Shown one piece after another: positions 10,651 through 22,351 of a DNA stretch of 64,000 nucleotides. The notes beneath the pieces are model-generated. The model ran no database searches. It was given only the letters and a program-made list of their open reading frames with translations, and had not been told where the DNA came from. Each line of letters starts with the position of its first letter. The stretch's first letter is position 1. The stretch is from Eledone cirrhosa (lineage: Eukaryota; Mollusca; Cephalopoda; Octopoda; Eledonidae), in NCBI GenBank assembly GCA_964016885.1, contig OZ024740.1, forward strand, positions 8,700,450 through 8,764,449, given 5' to 3'. A program made the translations under genes and the position numbers.

Positions 10651-13600
10651 GTCCGTTTCGATTGGTATGTCAGTTTCGATTGGTATGTCAGTTTCGATTG
10701 GTATGTTTGTTTCGATTGGTATATCAGTTTCGATTGGTATATCAGTTTCTATTGGTTTGTCATTTTCTATTGGTATGTCAGTTTCGATTGGTATATCAGT
10801 TTCTATTGGTATATCAGTTTCTATTGGTATATCAGTTTCGATTGGTATGTCAGTTTCGATTGGTATGTCGATTTCTATTGGTATGTCAGTTTCAATTAGT
10901 ACATCAGATTCTATTGGTATATCACTTTCTATTGATATGTCAGTCTCTATTGGTATATCAATTTCGATTGGTATGTCTGTTTCTATTGCTATATCAGTTT
11001 CTATTGGTATATCAGTTTCGATTGGTATGTCAGTTTCTATGGGTATATCAGTTTCAATTGGTATGTCAATTTCTATTGGTATATCATTGGTATATCAGTT
11101 TCGAATGGTATGTCAGACTCGATTGGTATATCAGTTTCGATTGGTATATCAATTTTCGATTGGTATGTCAGTTTCTATTGGTATATCAGTTTCTATTGCT
11201 ATGTCCGTTTCGATTAGTATGTCAGTTTCTATAGGTATATCAGTTTCGATCGGTATGTTAGGTTCTATTGGTATGTCACTTTCGATTAGTATGTCAGTTT
11301 CGATTAGTATATCAGTTTCTATTGGTATGTCAGTTTCTATTGGTATGTCAGTTTTGATTGGTATATCAGATTCGACTGGTATATCAATTTCTATTGCTAT
11401 ATCAGTTTCTATTGGTATGTCAGTTTCTATTGGTATATCAGTTTTTATTGGTATGTCAGTTTCTATTGGTATGTCAGTTTCTATTAGTATATCAGTTTCT
11501 AATGATATGTCAGTTTCGATTGGTTTATCAGTTTCGACTGTTATGTCAGTTTCTATTGGTATATCAGTTTCGATTGGTATGTCAGTTTCGATTAGTATAT
11601 CAGTTTCTATTGGTATGTCAGTTTCTATTGGTATATCAGTTTCGATTGGTATATCAGTTTCGATTTGTATGTCAATTTTTATTTGCATGTCAGTTTCGAT
11701 TGGCATGTCAGTTTCAATTGGTATGTCAGTTTCTATTGGTATATCAGTTTCGATTGGTATGTCACTTTCTATTGGTATGTCAGTTTCTATTAGTATATCA
11801 GTTTCTATTGGTATGTCAGTCTCTATTGGTATATCAGTTTCGATTGGTATGTCAATTTCGATTGGTATATCAGTTTCTATTGGTATATCAGTTTCGATTG
11901 GTATGTCAGTTTTGATTGGTATGTTAGTTTCTATTGGTATGTCAGTTTCGATGTGTATATCAGTTTCTATTGGTATGTCAGTCTCTATTGGTATGTCAGT
12001 TTCGATTGGTATGTCAGTTTCGATTGGTATGTCAGTTTCAATTGGTATGTCAGTTTCTATTGGTATATCAGTTTCGATTGGTATGTCAGTTTCGATTGGT
12101 ATATCAGTTTCAATTGGTATATCAGTTTCAATTGGTATGTCAGTTTCGATTAGTATATCAGCTTCTATTGATATGTCAGTTTTATTGGTATGTTAGTCCT
12201 TGATTTGTATGTCAGTTTCTATTGGTATATCAGTTTCGATTGGTATGTCAGTTTCAATTAGTACTTCAGTTTCTATTGGTATGTAGGTTTCTATTGGTAT
12301 ATCAGTTTCGATTGGCATATCAGTTTCGATTGGTATGTCAGTTTCTATTGGTATGTCAGTTTCGATTGGTATATCAGTTTCGATTTGTATGTCAATTTCG
12401 ATTGGTTTGTAGGGTTTCGATTGGTATATCATATTCGACTGGTATATCACTTTCTATTGCTATATCAGTTTCTATTGGTATGTCAGTTTCAATTGGTATG
12501 TCAGTTTCAATTGGTATGTCAGTTTCGATAAGTATATCAGTTTCTATTGATATGTCAGTTTCGATTGGTATGTCAATTTCGGTTGGTATGTCAGTTTCGA
12601 TTGATATATCAGTTTTGATTGGTATGTCAATTTCGAATTGTATGTGAGTTTCGATTGGTATGTCAGTTTCTATGGGTATATCAGTTTCGATTGGTATGTC
12701 AATTTCTATTGGTATGTCATCGGTATATCAGTTTCGAATGGTATGTCAGACTCGATTGGTATATCAGTTTCGATTGGTATATCAATTTCGATTGGTATGT
12801 CAGTTTCTATAGGTATATCAATTTCGATTGGTATGTTAGGTTCTACTGGTATGTGAGTTTCGATTAGTATGTCAGTTTCGATTGGTATGTTAGTCCTCGA
12901 GTTGTATGTCAGTTTCTATTGGTATATCAGTTTCGATTGGTATGTCAGTTTCGATTAGTATATCAGTTTCTATTGGTATGTCAGTTTCTATTGGTATATC
13001 AGTTTCTATTGGTGTATCAGTTTCGATTGGTATATCAGTTTCTATTGGTATATCAGTTTCGATTGGTATGTCAGTTTCTATTGGTATGTCAGTTTCTATT
13101 AGTATATCATTTTCTATTGGTAGGTCAGTCTCTATTGGTATATCAGTTTCGATTGGTATGTTAGATTCAATTTTTATTTCAGTTTCGATTGGTATATCAG
13201 TTTCGATTGGTATATCAGTTTTCGATTGGTATGTTAGTTTCTATTGGAATGTCAGTTGCGATTAGTATATCAGTTTCTATTGGTATGTCAGTTTAAATTA
13301 GTATGTTAGTCCTCGATTCGTATGTCAGTTTCTATTGGTATATCAGTTTCGATTGGTATGTCAGTTTCGATTAGTATATCAGTTTCTATTGGTATGTCAG
13401 TTTCTATTGGTATATCAGTTTCGATTGGTATATCAGTTTCGATTTGTATGTCAATTTTGATTGGCATGTCAGTTTCGATTGGTATATTAGATTCGACTGG
13501 TATATCACTTTCTATTGTTATATCAGTTTCTATTGGTATGACAGTTTCAATTGGTATGTCAGTTTCTATTGGTATATCAGTTTCGATTGGTACGTCAGTT

Positions 13601-15803
13601 TCTATTGGTATGTCAGTTTCTATTAGTATATCAGTTTCTATAGGTATGTCAGTCTCTATTGGTATATCAGTTTCGATTGGTATGTCAGTTTTGATTGGTA
13701 TATCAGTTTCGATTAGTATGTCAGTTTCGATTGGTATATCAGTTTCTATTGGTATGTCATTGGTATATCAGTTTCGAATGGTATGTCAGACTCGATTGGT
13801 ATATCAGTTTCGATTGGTATATCAGTTTCGATTGATATGTCAGTTTCTATAGCTATATCAGTTTCGATTGGTATGTTAGGTTCTATTGGTATGTCTGTTT
13901 CGATTAGTATGTCAGTTTTTCGATTGGTATGTTAGTCCTCGTGTTGGATGTCAGTTTCTATTGGTATATCAGTTTTGATTGGTATGTCAGTTTCGATTGG
14001 TATATCACTTTCTATTGCCATATCAGTTTCTATTGGTATGTCAGTTTCTATTGGTATATCAGTTTTGATTGGTATGTCAGTCTCTATTGGTATATCAGTT
14101 TCGATTGGTATATCAGTTTCGATTGGTATGTCAATTTTGATTGTCATGTCAGTTTCGATTGGTATATCAGATTCGACTGGTATATCACTTTCTATTGCTA
14201 TATCAGTTTCTATTGGTATGTCAGTTTCAATTGGTATGTCAGTTTCTATTGGTATATCAGTTTCGATTGGTATGTCAGTTTCTATTGGTATGTCAGTTTC
14301 TATTAGTATATCATTTTCTATTGGTATATCAGTCTCTATTGGTATATCAGTTTCGATTGGTATGTCAGTTTCGATTGTATGTCACTTTCTATTGGTATGT
14401 CAGTTTCGATGAGTATATCAGTTTCTATTGGTATATCAGTTTTCATTGGTATGTCAGTTTCTGTTGGTATATCAGTTTCGATTGGCATATCAGTTTCGAC
14501 TGGTATATCAGTTTCGATTGGTATATCAGTTTCGATTGGTATATCAGTTTTGATTGGCATATCAGTTTCGACTGGTATATCAGTTTCGATTGGTATATCA
14601 GTTTTTAATGGTATCTCAGTTTCTGTTGGTATATCAGTTTCGATTGGCATATCAGTTTCGACTGGTATATCAGTTTCGATTGGTATATCAGTTTCGATTG
14701 GTATATCAGTTTTTATTGGTATGTCAGTTTCTGTTGGTATATCAGTTTCGATTGGCATATCAATTTCGACTGGTATATCAATTTCGATTGGTATATCAGT
14801 TTGTATTGGTATGTCAGTTTCTGTTGGTACATCAGTTTCGATTGGCATATCAGTTTCGACTGGTATATCAGTTTCGATTGGTATATCAGTTTCGATTGGT
14901 ATATCAGTTTTTATTGGTATGTCAGTTTCTGTTGGTATATCAGCTTCGATTGGCATATCAGTTTCGACTGGTATATCATTTTCGATTGGTATATCAGTTT
15001 CGATTGGTATATCAGTTTTTATCGGTATGTCAGTTTCTGTTGGTATATCAGTTTCGATTGGCATATCAGTTTCGACTGGTATATCAGCTTCGATTGGTAT
15101 ATCAGTTTCTATTGGTATATCAGTTTCTATAGGCATGTCAGTCTCTATTGGTATATCAGTTTCGATTGGTATGTCAGTTTCGAATGCTATGTCAGTTTCG
15201 TTTGGTATGTCAGTTTCGATTGGTATATCAGTTTCGAATGGAATTTCAATCTCGATTGGTATGTGAGTTTCGATTGGTATGTGAGTTTTGATTAATATAT
15301 CAGTTACTATTGGTATGTATGTTTCGATTGTTATGTCATTTTCGATTGTTATGTCAGTGTCTATTGGTATATCAGTTTCGATTGGTATATCAGTTTCGAT
15401 TGGTATATTAGTATCAATTGTTACGTCAATTTCAATTGGTATGTCAGTTTCGATTGGTATATCAGTTTCGAATGGTATTTCAATCTCGATTGGTATGTCA
15501 ATTTCGATTGGTATGTCAGTTTCGATTGGTATATAAGTTTCTATTGCTATATCAGTTTCGATTGGTATGTCAGTTTCTATGGGTATATCAGTTTCGATTG
15601 GTATGTCACTTTCCATTGGTATGTCAGTTTCTATTAGTATATCAGTTTCTATTGGTATGTCAGTCTCTATTGGTATATCAGTTTCGATTGGTATGTCAGT
15701 TTCGATTGGTATATCAGTTTCTATTGGTATATCAGTTTCCATTGGTATGTCAGTTTCGACTGGTATGTCAGTTTCTATTGGTGTGTCAGTTTCGATGAGT
15801 ATT
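10651..15803 (+). repeat. 18-bp minisatellite array, segment 3
   Basis: Array in unchanged orientation. The 11-bp truncated unit TATGTCATTGG, followed by TATATCAGTTTCGAATGG, recurs near 11087 (as TATATCATTGG), 12716 and 13757. 19-bp units lie near 12193, 12891, 13306 and 13932. From 14461 it becomes the downstream copy (A') of the window's left part. It ends at GATGAGTAT, the same junction as at 3990. Confidence 0.96.
14461..15140 (+). repeat. 108-bp higher-order repeat, second copy
   Basis: This is the same 90/108/162-bp pattern of CTGTTGG and GACTGG variants as at 1511-2190, at a constant offset of 12,950 bp with only scattered single-base differences. Confidence 0.9.
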
Positions 15804-16040
15804 TAGCAGTAATTAGTTATAGATGTTATCGCCATTTTAGCAGGGTGGTAGAATCAGTGGTCGTTAGTTGCCAGTGTGGTAAGTGATAGTATCCTCGTTG
15901 GATTAGACATAGACGTGAGGGAAGGTCCCTCGATCTATTTACCATCTATTTACAATATTCCTTTCGTCAGGTCGCCAGTTCCAGCATCATGGATTAAAGA
16001 TGCCATTGAGACACGAGTAACATACAAGTATATCACTACA
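15804..16040. other. Non-array island, copy 2 (deleted version)
   Basis: It is nearly identical to 3991-4210, then jumps at 16023 to the equivalent of 4528. The 317 bp between those points are missing and ACAAGTATA stands at the join. That filler matches the ACAAGTATATC found a few bases downstream, so it looks templated. No coding potential is seen. Confidence 0.85.
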
Positions 16041-19000
16041 AGTATATCAGTTTCTATTGGTATGTCAGTCTCTATTGGTATATCAGTTTCGATTGGTATG
16101 TCAGTTTCGATTGGTATGTCAGTTACTATTGGTATAGCAGTTTCGATTGTTATGTCAGTTTCGATTGGTATATCAGTTTCAATTGGTATATCAGTTTCAA
16201 TTGGTATGTCAGTTTCTATTGGTATGTCAGTTTCGATTAGTATATCCGCTTCTATTGGTATGTCAGTTTTATTGGTATGTTAGTCCTCGATTTGTATGTC
16301 AGTTTCTATTGGTATATCAGTTTCGATTGGTTTGTCAGTTTCAATTAGTACATCAGTTTCTATTGGTATGTAAGTTTCTATTGGTAGATCAGTTTCGATT
16401 TGCATATCAGTTTCGATTGGTATGTCAGTTTCTATTGGTATCTCAGTTTCGATTGGTATATCAGTTTCGATTTGTATGTCAATTTCGATTTGTATGTCAG
16501 TTTCGATTGGTATATCAGATTCGACTGGTATATCACTTTCTATTGCTATATCAGTTTCTATTGGTATGTCAGTTTCAATTGGTATGTCAGTTTCAATTGG
16601 TATGTCAGTTTCGATGAGTATATCAGTTTCTATTGATATGTCAGTCTCTATTGGTATATCAGTTTCGATTGGTATGTCAGTTTCTATTGGTATATTAGTT
16701 TCGATTGGTATGTCAGTTTCGATTGGTATATCAGTTTCGAATGGTATTTCAATCTCAATTGGTATGTCAGTTTCGATCGGTATGTTAGTCCTCGATTTGT
16801 ATGTTAGTTTCTATTGGTATATCAGTTTCGATTGGTATGTCAGTTTCAATTAGTATATCAGTTTCTATTGGTATGTTAGTTTCTATTGGTATATCAGTTT
16901 CGATTGGTATGTCAGTTTCAATTAGTATATCAGTTTCTATTGCTATATCAGTTTCTATTGGTATATCAGTTTCGATTAGTATGTCAGTTTCTATTGGTAT
17001 ATCAGTTTCGATTGGTATGTCAGACTCGATTGGTATATCAGTTTCGATTGGTATATCAGTTTCGATTGGTATGTCAGTTTCTATTGGTATATCAGTTTCG
17101 ATTAGTATGTCAGTTTCTATTGGTATATCAGTTTCGATTGGTATATCAGTTTCTATTGGTATGTCATTGGTATATCAGTTTTGAATGGTATGTCAGACTC
17201 GATTGGTATATCAGTTTCGATTGGTATATCAGTTTTGATTGGTATATCAGTTTCTATATGTATATCAGTTTCGATTGGTATGTTAGGTCCTATTGGTATG
17301 TCAGTTTCGATTAGTATGTCAGTTTCGATTGGTATGTTAGTCCTCGAGTTGTATGTCAGTTTCTATTGGTATATCAGTTTCGATTGGTATGTCAGTTTCG
17401 ATTAGTCTATCAGTTTCTATTGGTATGTCAGTTTCTATTGGTATGTCAGTTTTGATTGGTATATCAGATTCGACTGGTATATCACTTTCTATTGCTATAT
17501 CAGTTTCTATTGGTATGTCAGTTTCAATTGGTATGTCAGTTTCTATTGGTATATCAGTTTTGATTGGTATGTCAGTTTCTATTGGTATATCAGTTTCGAT
17601 TGGTATATCAGTTTCGATTTGTATGTCAATTTTGATTGGCATGTCAGTTTCGATTGGTATATCAGATTCGACTGGTATATCACTTTCTATTGCTATATCA
17701 GTTTCTATTGGTATGTCAGTTTCAATTGGTATGTCAGTTTCTATTGGTATATCAGGTTCGATTAGTATGTCAGTTTCTATTGGTATGTCAGTTTCTATTA
17801 ATATATCAGTTTCTATTGGTATGTCAGTCTCTATTGGTATATCAGTTTCGATTGGTATGTCAGTTTCGATTTGTATATCAGTTTCTATTGGTATATCAGT
17901 TTCGATTGGTATGTAAGTTTCTATTGGTATATCAGTTTTGATTGGTATGTCAGTTTCGATTAGTATATCATTTTCTATTGGTACGTCAGTTACTATTGGT
18001 ATATCAGATTCGACTGGTATATCACTTTCTATTGCTATATCAGTTTCTATTGGTATGTCAGTTTCTATTAGTATATTAGTTTCTATTGGTATGTCAGTCT
18101 CTGTTGGTATATCAGTTTCGATTGGTATGTCAGTTTCGATTGGTATATCAGTTTCTATTGGTATATCAGTTTCTAATGCTATGTCCGTTTCGATTGGTAT
18201 ATCAGTTTCTATTGATATGTCAGTTTCGATTGGTATGTTAGTCCTCGATTTGTATGTCAGTTTCTATTGGTATATCAGTTTCGATTGGTATGTCAATTTC
18301 GTTTGGTATGTCAGTTTCGATTGCTATATCAGATTCGACTGGTATATGATTTTTCTATTGCTATATCAGTTTCTATTGGTATGTCAGTTTCGATTGGTAT
18401 GTCAGTTTCTATTGTTATGTCAGTCTCTATTGGTATATCAGTTTCGAAAGGTATGTCAGTTTCGATTGGTACATCAGTTTCGATTGGTATATCAGTTTCG
18501 ATTGGTATATCAGTTTCTATTGGTATATCAGTTTCAATTGAAATGTCAGTTTCTATTGGTATGTCAGTTTCTATTAGTATATCAGTTTCTATTGGTATGT
18601 CAGTCTCTATTGGTATATCAGTTTCGATTGGTATGTCAGTTTCGATTGGTATATCAGTTTCTATTGGTATATCAGTTTTGATTGGTATGTAAGTTTCTAT
18701 TGGTATATCAGTTTCAATTGGTATGTCAGTTTCGATTAGTATATCAGTTTCTATTGGTACGTCAGTTACTATTGGTATATCAGATTCGACTGGTATATCA
18801 CTTTCTATTGCTATATCAGTTTCTATTGGTATATCAGTTTTGATTGGTATGTCAGTTTCTATTGGTATGTCAGTTTCTATTAGTATATTAGTTTCTATTG
18901 GTATGTCAGTCTCTGTTGGTATATCAGTTTCGATTGGTATGTCAGTTTCGATTGGTATATCAGTTTCTATTGGTATATCAGTTTCTAATGCTATGTCCGT

Positions 19001-20295
19001 TTCGATTGGTATATCAGTTTCTATTGATATGTCAGTTTCGATTGGTATGTTAGTCCTCGATTTGTATGTCAGTTTCTATTGGTATATGAGTTTCGATTGG
19101 TATGTCAATTTCGTTTGGTATGTCAGTTTCGATTGCTATATCAGATTCGACTGGTATATGATTTTTCTGTTGCTATATCAGTTTCTATTGGTATGTCAGT
19201 TTCGATTGGTATGTCAGTTTCTATTGTTATGTCAGTCTCTATTGGTATATCAGTTTCGAAAGGTATGTCAGTTTCGATTGGTACATCAGTTTCGATTGGT
19301 ATGTCAGTTTCGATTGGTATATCAGTTTCTATTGGTATATCAGTTTCAATTGGAATGTCAGTTTCTATTGGTATGTCAGTTTCGATTAGTATATCAGTTT
19401 CTATTGGTATGTCAGTGTCTATTGGTATATCAGTTTCGATTTGTATGTCAGTTTCGATTGCTATGTCAGTTTCGCTTGGTATGTCAGTTTCGATTGGTAT
19501 ATCAGTTTCAATTGGTATATCAGTTTCAATTGGTATGTCAGTTTCTATTGGTATGTCAGTTTCGATTAGTATATCCGCTTCTATTGGTATGTCAGTTTTA
19601 TTGGTATGTTAGTCCTCGATTTGTATGTCAGTTTCTATTGGTATATCAGTTTCGATTGGTTTGTCAGTTTCAATTAGTACATCAGTTTCTATTGGTATGT
19701 AAGTTTCTATTGGTAGATCAGTTTCGATTTGCATATCAGTTTCGATTGGTATGTCAGTTTCTATTGGTATCTCAGTTTCGATTGGTATATCAGTTTCGAT
19801 TTGTATGTCAATTTCGATTTGTATGTCAGTTTCGATTGGTATATCAGATTCGACTGGTATATCACTTTCTATTGCTATATCAGTTTCTATTGGTATGTCA
19901 GTTTCAATTGGTATGTCAGTTTCAATTGGTATGTCAGTTTCGATGAGTATATCAGTTTCTATTGATATGTCAGTCTCTATTGGTATATCAGTTTCGATTG
20001 GTATGTCAGTTTCTATTGGTATATTAGTTTCGATTGGTATGTCAGTTTCGATTGGTATATCAGTTTCGAATGGTATTTCAATCTCAATTGGTATGTCAGT
20101 TTCGATCGGTATGTTAGTCCTCGATTTGTATGTTAGTTTCTATTGGTATATCAGTTTCGATTGGTATGTCAGTTTCAATTAGTATATCAGTTTCTATTGG
20201 TATGTTAGTTTCTATTGGTATATCAGTTTCGATTGGTATGTCAGTTTCAATTAGTATATCAGTTTCTATTGCTATATCAGTTTCTATTGGTATAT
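16041..20295 (+). repeat. 18-bp minisatellite array, segment 4
   Basis: Array with clear internal duplication. 16165-16966 matches 19494-20295 at a constant offset of 3,329 bp. The block 17947-18464 is repeated at 18723-19276 with small indels. It ends at GGTATAT, where RTE element 2 begins. The corresponding position in the upstream copy (16966/16967) is empty. Confidence 0.95.
19494..20295 (+). repeat. About 0.8-kb duplicate of 16165-16966
   Basis: Marker variants GGTAGATCAGTTTCGATTTG, ATTGGTTTGTCAG, TTAGTACATC and the 19-bp unit recur at an offset of 3,329 bp with almost no differences. The right end of the match is the insertion point of element 2. Confidence 0.85.
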
Positions 20296-22351
20296 GAATA
20301 AGGTAGATGAAGCAGTCAAGGCCAAGAGACAGGCATGGAAAGAATGGAAGAACGGGGGGAGCAGGGTACATTACATAGAGACCAAGAGGGAAGCTAGGCG
20401 ACAAGTATACTTAGCTAGGAGGGAAGCAGAGGATAGAAAATTCAAGCATGTTTTACAACGTGAGGACCAGAAACAGGAGGTATTCAAGATTGCGAGGCAG
20501 TGTGTCAGAGATAGTTGTGATGTCATTGGAGAGAAGTGTATCCGGAATGATAAAGGTGAGCTTGCCCTCACAAGTGCTGAGAAGAAAGATGCATGGAAGA
20601 GTCATTATGATAGATTACTAAATGAGGAGAATGCATGGGAAGAAGAGACCCTACCCCACGTAGACCCTATAGAGGGACCAGCAGTACAAGTCAGCGGCAG
20701 CGTAGTAAGTAAGGCAATCAGAGATATGAAGATAGGGAAGGCAACCGGTCCATCGGGTATAGCTGCCGAGATGCTGAAGGCATCTGGGTCTGTAGGTCAC
20801 ACTATAACCACACGTATCGTTAACCAGGTAATACTAGAGGGGGCCATACCAAAAGATTGGTGCAGTAGCATCATTGTCAACTGCTACAAAGGTAAAGGCG
20901 ATGCACTAGATAGAGGAAACTATAGAGGTATAAAGTTGATGGATCAGGTCATGAAAGTAACAGAAAGAGTTATAGCACAGCTGATTAGGGACCTGGTGAA
21001 TATAGACGAGATGCAATTTGGGTTTGTTCCAGGGAAAGGCACCACTGATGCGCTCTTCCTTGTGAGGCAATTACAGGAAAAGTACCTAGCTAAAAGTAAG
21101 CCACTCTACTTGGCATTTGTCGACCTTGAGAAAGCCTTTGACAGAGTTCCACGTGCAGCAATCTGGTGGGCTCTTAGAAAACTAGGAGTAGATGAATGGC
21201 TTGTGAAAGCGGTACAAGCCATGTATAGGGGAGCAGTCAGCAAAGTTAGGATTGGCAATGAGTATAGCGAGGAATTTAGCGTACAGGTTGGGGTCCACCA
21301 GGGCTCTGTTCTTAGCCCTCTCCTGTTCATCATAGTCCTGCAGGCAATAACGGAGGAGTTTAAGACCGGATGCCCATGGGAACTCCTGTATGCTGATGAC
21401 CTCGCACTCATAGCTGAATCTATGGTAGAACTAGAGAATAAATTCCAAACCTGGAAGCAGGGACTAGAGAGAAAGGGCCTCAAAGTCAACATGACAAAGA
21501 CTAAGGTCCTTATAAGTAGACGAGAAAACAGAACCCAGATCCCCTCAGGGAAATGGCCTTGCTCAGTATGTAGGAAAGGTGTAGGTAGGAACTCCATTCT
21601 CTGCCCCAAATGCAAACAATGGGTACACAAGAGATGTAGCGGGATCTCAGGAAGCTTAATTAAGAATGTAGGATTCACATGCAGCAGCTGTGCTGAAACA
21701 GCAAGCAAACAGCCACAGGAAACAAGTACCACCAATCTCTGGGAGGGCCCTGTAGAAACAGTAGACAGCTTCTGCTACCTAGGTGACCGAATTAGCAACG
21801 GAGGTGGGTGCTCAGAAAGTACAATAACTAGGGTAAGAACGGGATGGAAGAAGTTTAGGGAACTACTACCACTGCTAGCTGCAAAAGGCTTCTCCCTCAG
21901 AATGAAAGGCAGACTGTATGATGCGTGTATCCGAACAGCGATGTTGCATGGTAGTGAGACCTGGGCGCTGAAGGTGGAAGACTTACGTAGATTAGAGAGA
22001 AACGAAGCCTGCATGCTCCGATGGATGTGTAACAGTAATGTACGTGAACGACAAAGCATAAATGAATTGAGAGAGAGACTGAGCATAAGAGGAATCAAAT
22101 GCTGCGTGCAGGAGAGGCGGTTACGCTGGTATGGACATGTGATGCGTATGAAGGATGACAGCTGCATAAAAAGGTGCAGAGCACTAGAAGTTGATGGAAA
22201 CCGCGGAGTGGGGAGACCCAAGATGACTTGGGATGAGGTGATAAAAGCCGACCTTACCCAACTACACCTCTCAAAGTCAATGACACACGACCGTGACTTC
22301 TGGCGTCACGCAGTAATACAGGGTACCCGACCTCCCATGGGTACATGCTGA
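20294..22351 (+). CDS. RTE reverse transcriptase with PHD-like finger, intact 685-codon fragment
   Basis: An uninterrupted frame that would encode an RNA-directed DNA polymerase without endonuclease. Approximate residues: GKATGPSG at 147, NYRGIK at 209, FGFVPGK at 241, catalytic FVDLEKAFD at 275-283, QGSVLSP at 336, catalytic YADD at 366-369, a C4HC3 finger at 423-466 (C-x2-C-x10-C-x2-C-x4-H-x2-C-x14-C-x2-C), and the RTE C-terminal region with WYGHVMRM near 612 and GRPKMTW after it. The ATG is made at the junction: AT comes from the array and G from the LINE, so it is accidental. A full RTE ORF is about 1,075 codons in element 1. All key RT residues are present, unlike in element 1. Without the endonuclease it is unlikely to mobilise itself. 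No promoter is visible upstream, only array, so expression is doubtful. Confidence 0.88.
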   Translation: MNKVDEAVKAKRQAWKEWKNGGSRVHYIETKREARRQVYLARREAEDRKFKHVLQREDQKQEVFKIARQCVRDSCDVIGEKCIRNDKGELALTSAEKKDAWKSHYDRLLNEENAWEEETLPHVDPIEGPAVQVSGSVVSKAIRDMKIGKATGPSGIAAEMLKASGSVGHTITTRIVNQVILEGAIPKDWCSSIIVNCYKGKGDALDRGNYRGIKLMDQVMKVTERVIAQLIRDLVNIDEMQFGFVPGKGTTDALFLVRQLQEKYLAKSKPLYLAFVDLEKAFDRVPRAAIWWALRKLGVDEWLVKAVQAMYRGAVSKVRIGNEYSEEFSVQVGVHQGSVLSPLLFIIVLQAITEEFKTGCPWELLYADDLALIAESMVELENKFQTWKQGLERKGLKVNMTKTKVLISRRENRTQIPSGKWPCSVCRKGVGRNSILCPKCKQWVHKRCSGISGSLIKNVGFTCSSCAETASKQPQETSTTNLWEGPVETVDSFCYLGDRISNGGGCSESTITRVRTGWKKFRELLPLLAAKGFSLRMKGRLYDACIRTAMLHGSETWALKVEDLRRLERNEACMLRWMCNSNVRERQSINELRERLSIRGIKCCVQERRLRWYGHVMRMKDDSCIKRCRALEVDGNRGVGRPKMTWDEVIKADLTQLHLSKSMTHDRDFWRHAVIQGTRPPMGTC

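Larger units (their letters stand above)
14461..18464 (+). repeat. Segmental copy A' of the array
   Basis: Downstream counterpart of 1511-6905, including the island. It lacks an amount of array equal to 1,137 bp between 15590 and 15800, 317 bp of the island, and a 108-bp block near 17560. It matches up to the base where element 1 sits in copy A, and continues as uninterrupted array. Confidence 0.85.

Noticed and set aside
21106..21735. Minus-strand 209-codon frame inside LINE element 2
   Set aside because: It is antisense to RT motifs and the PHD-like finger and has no independent support.
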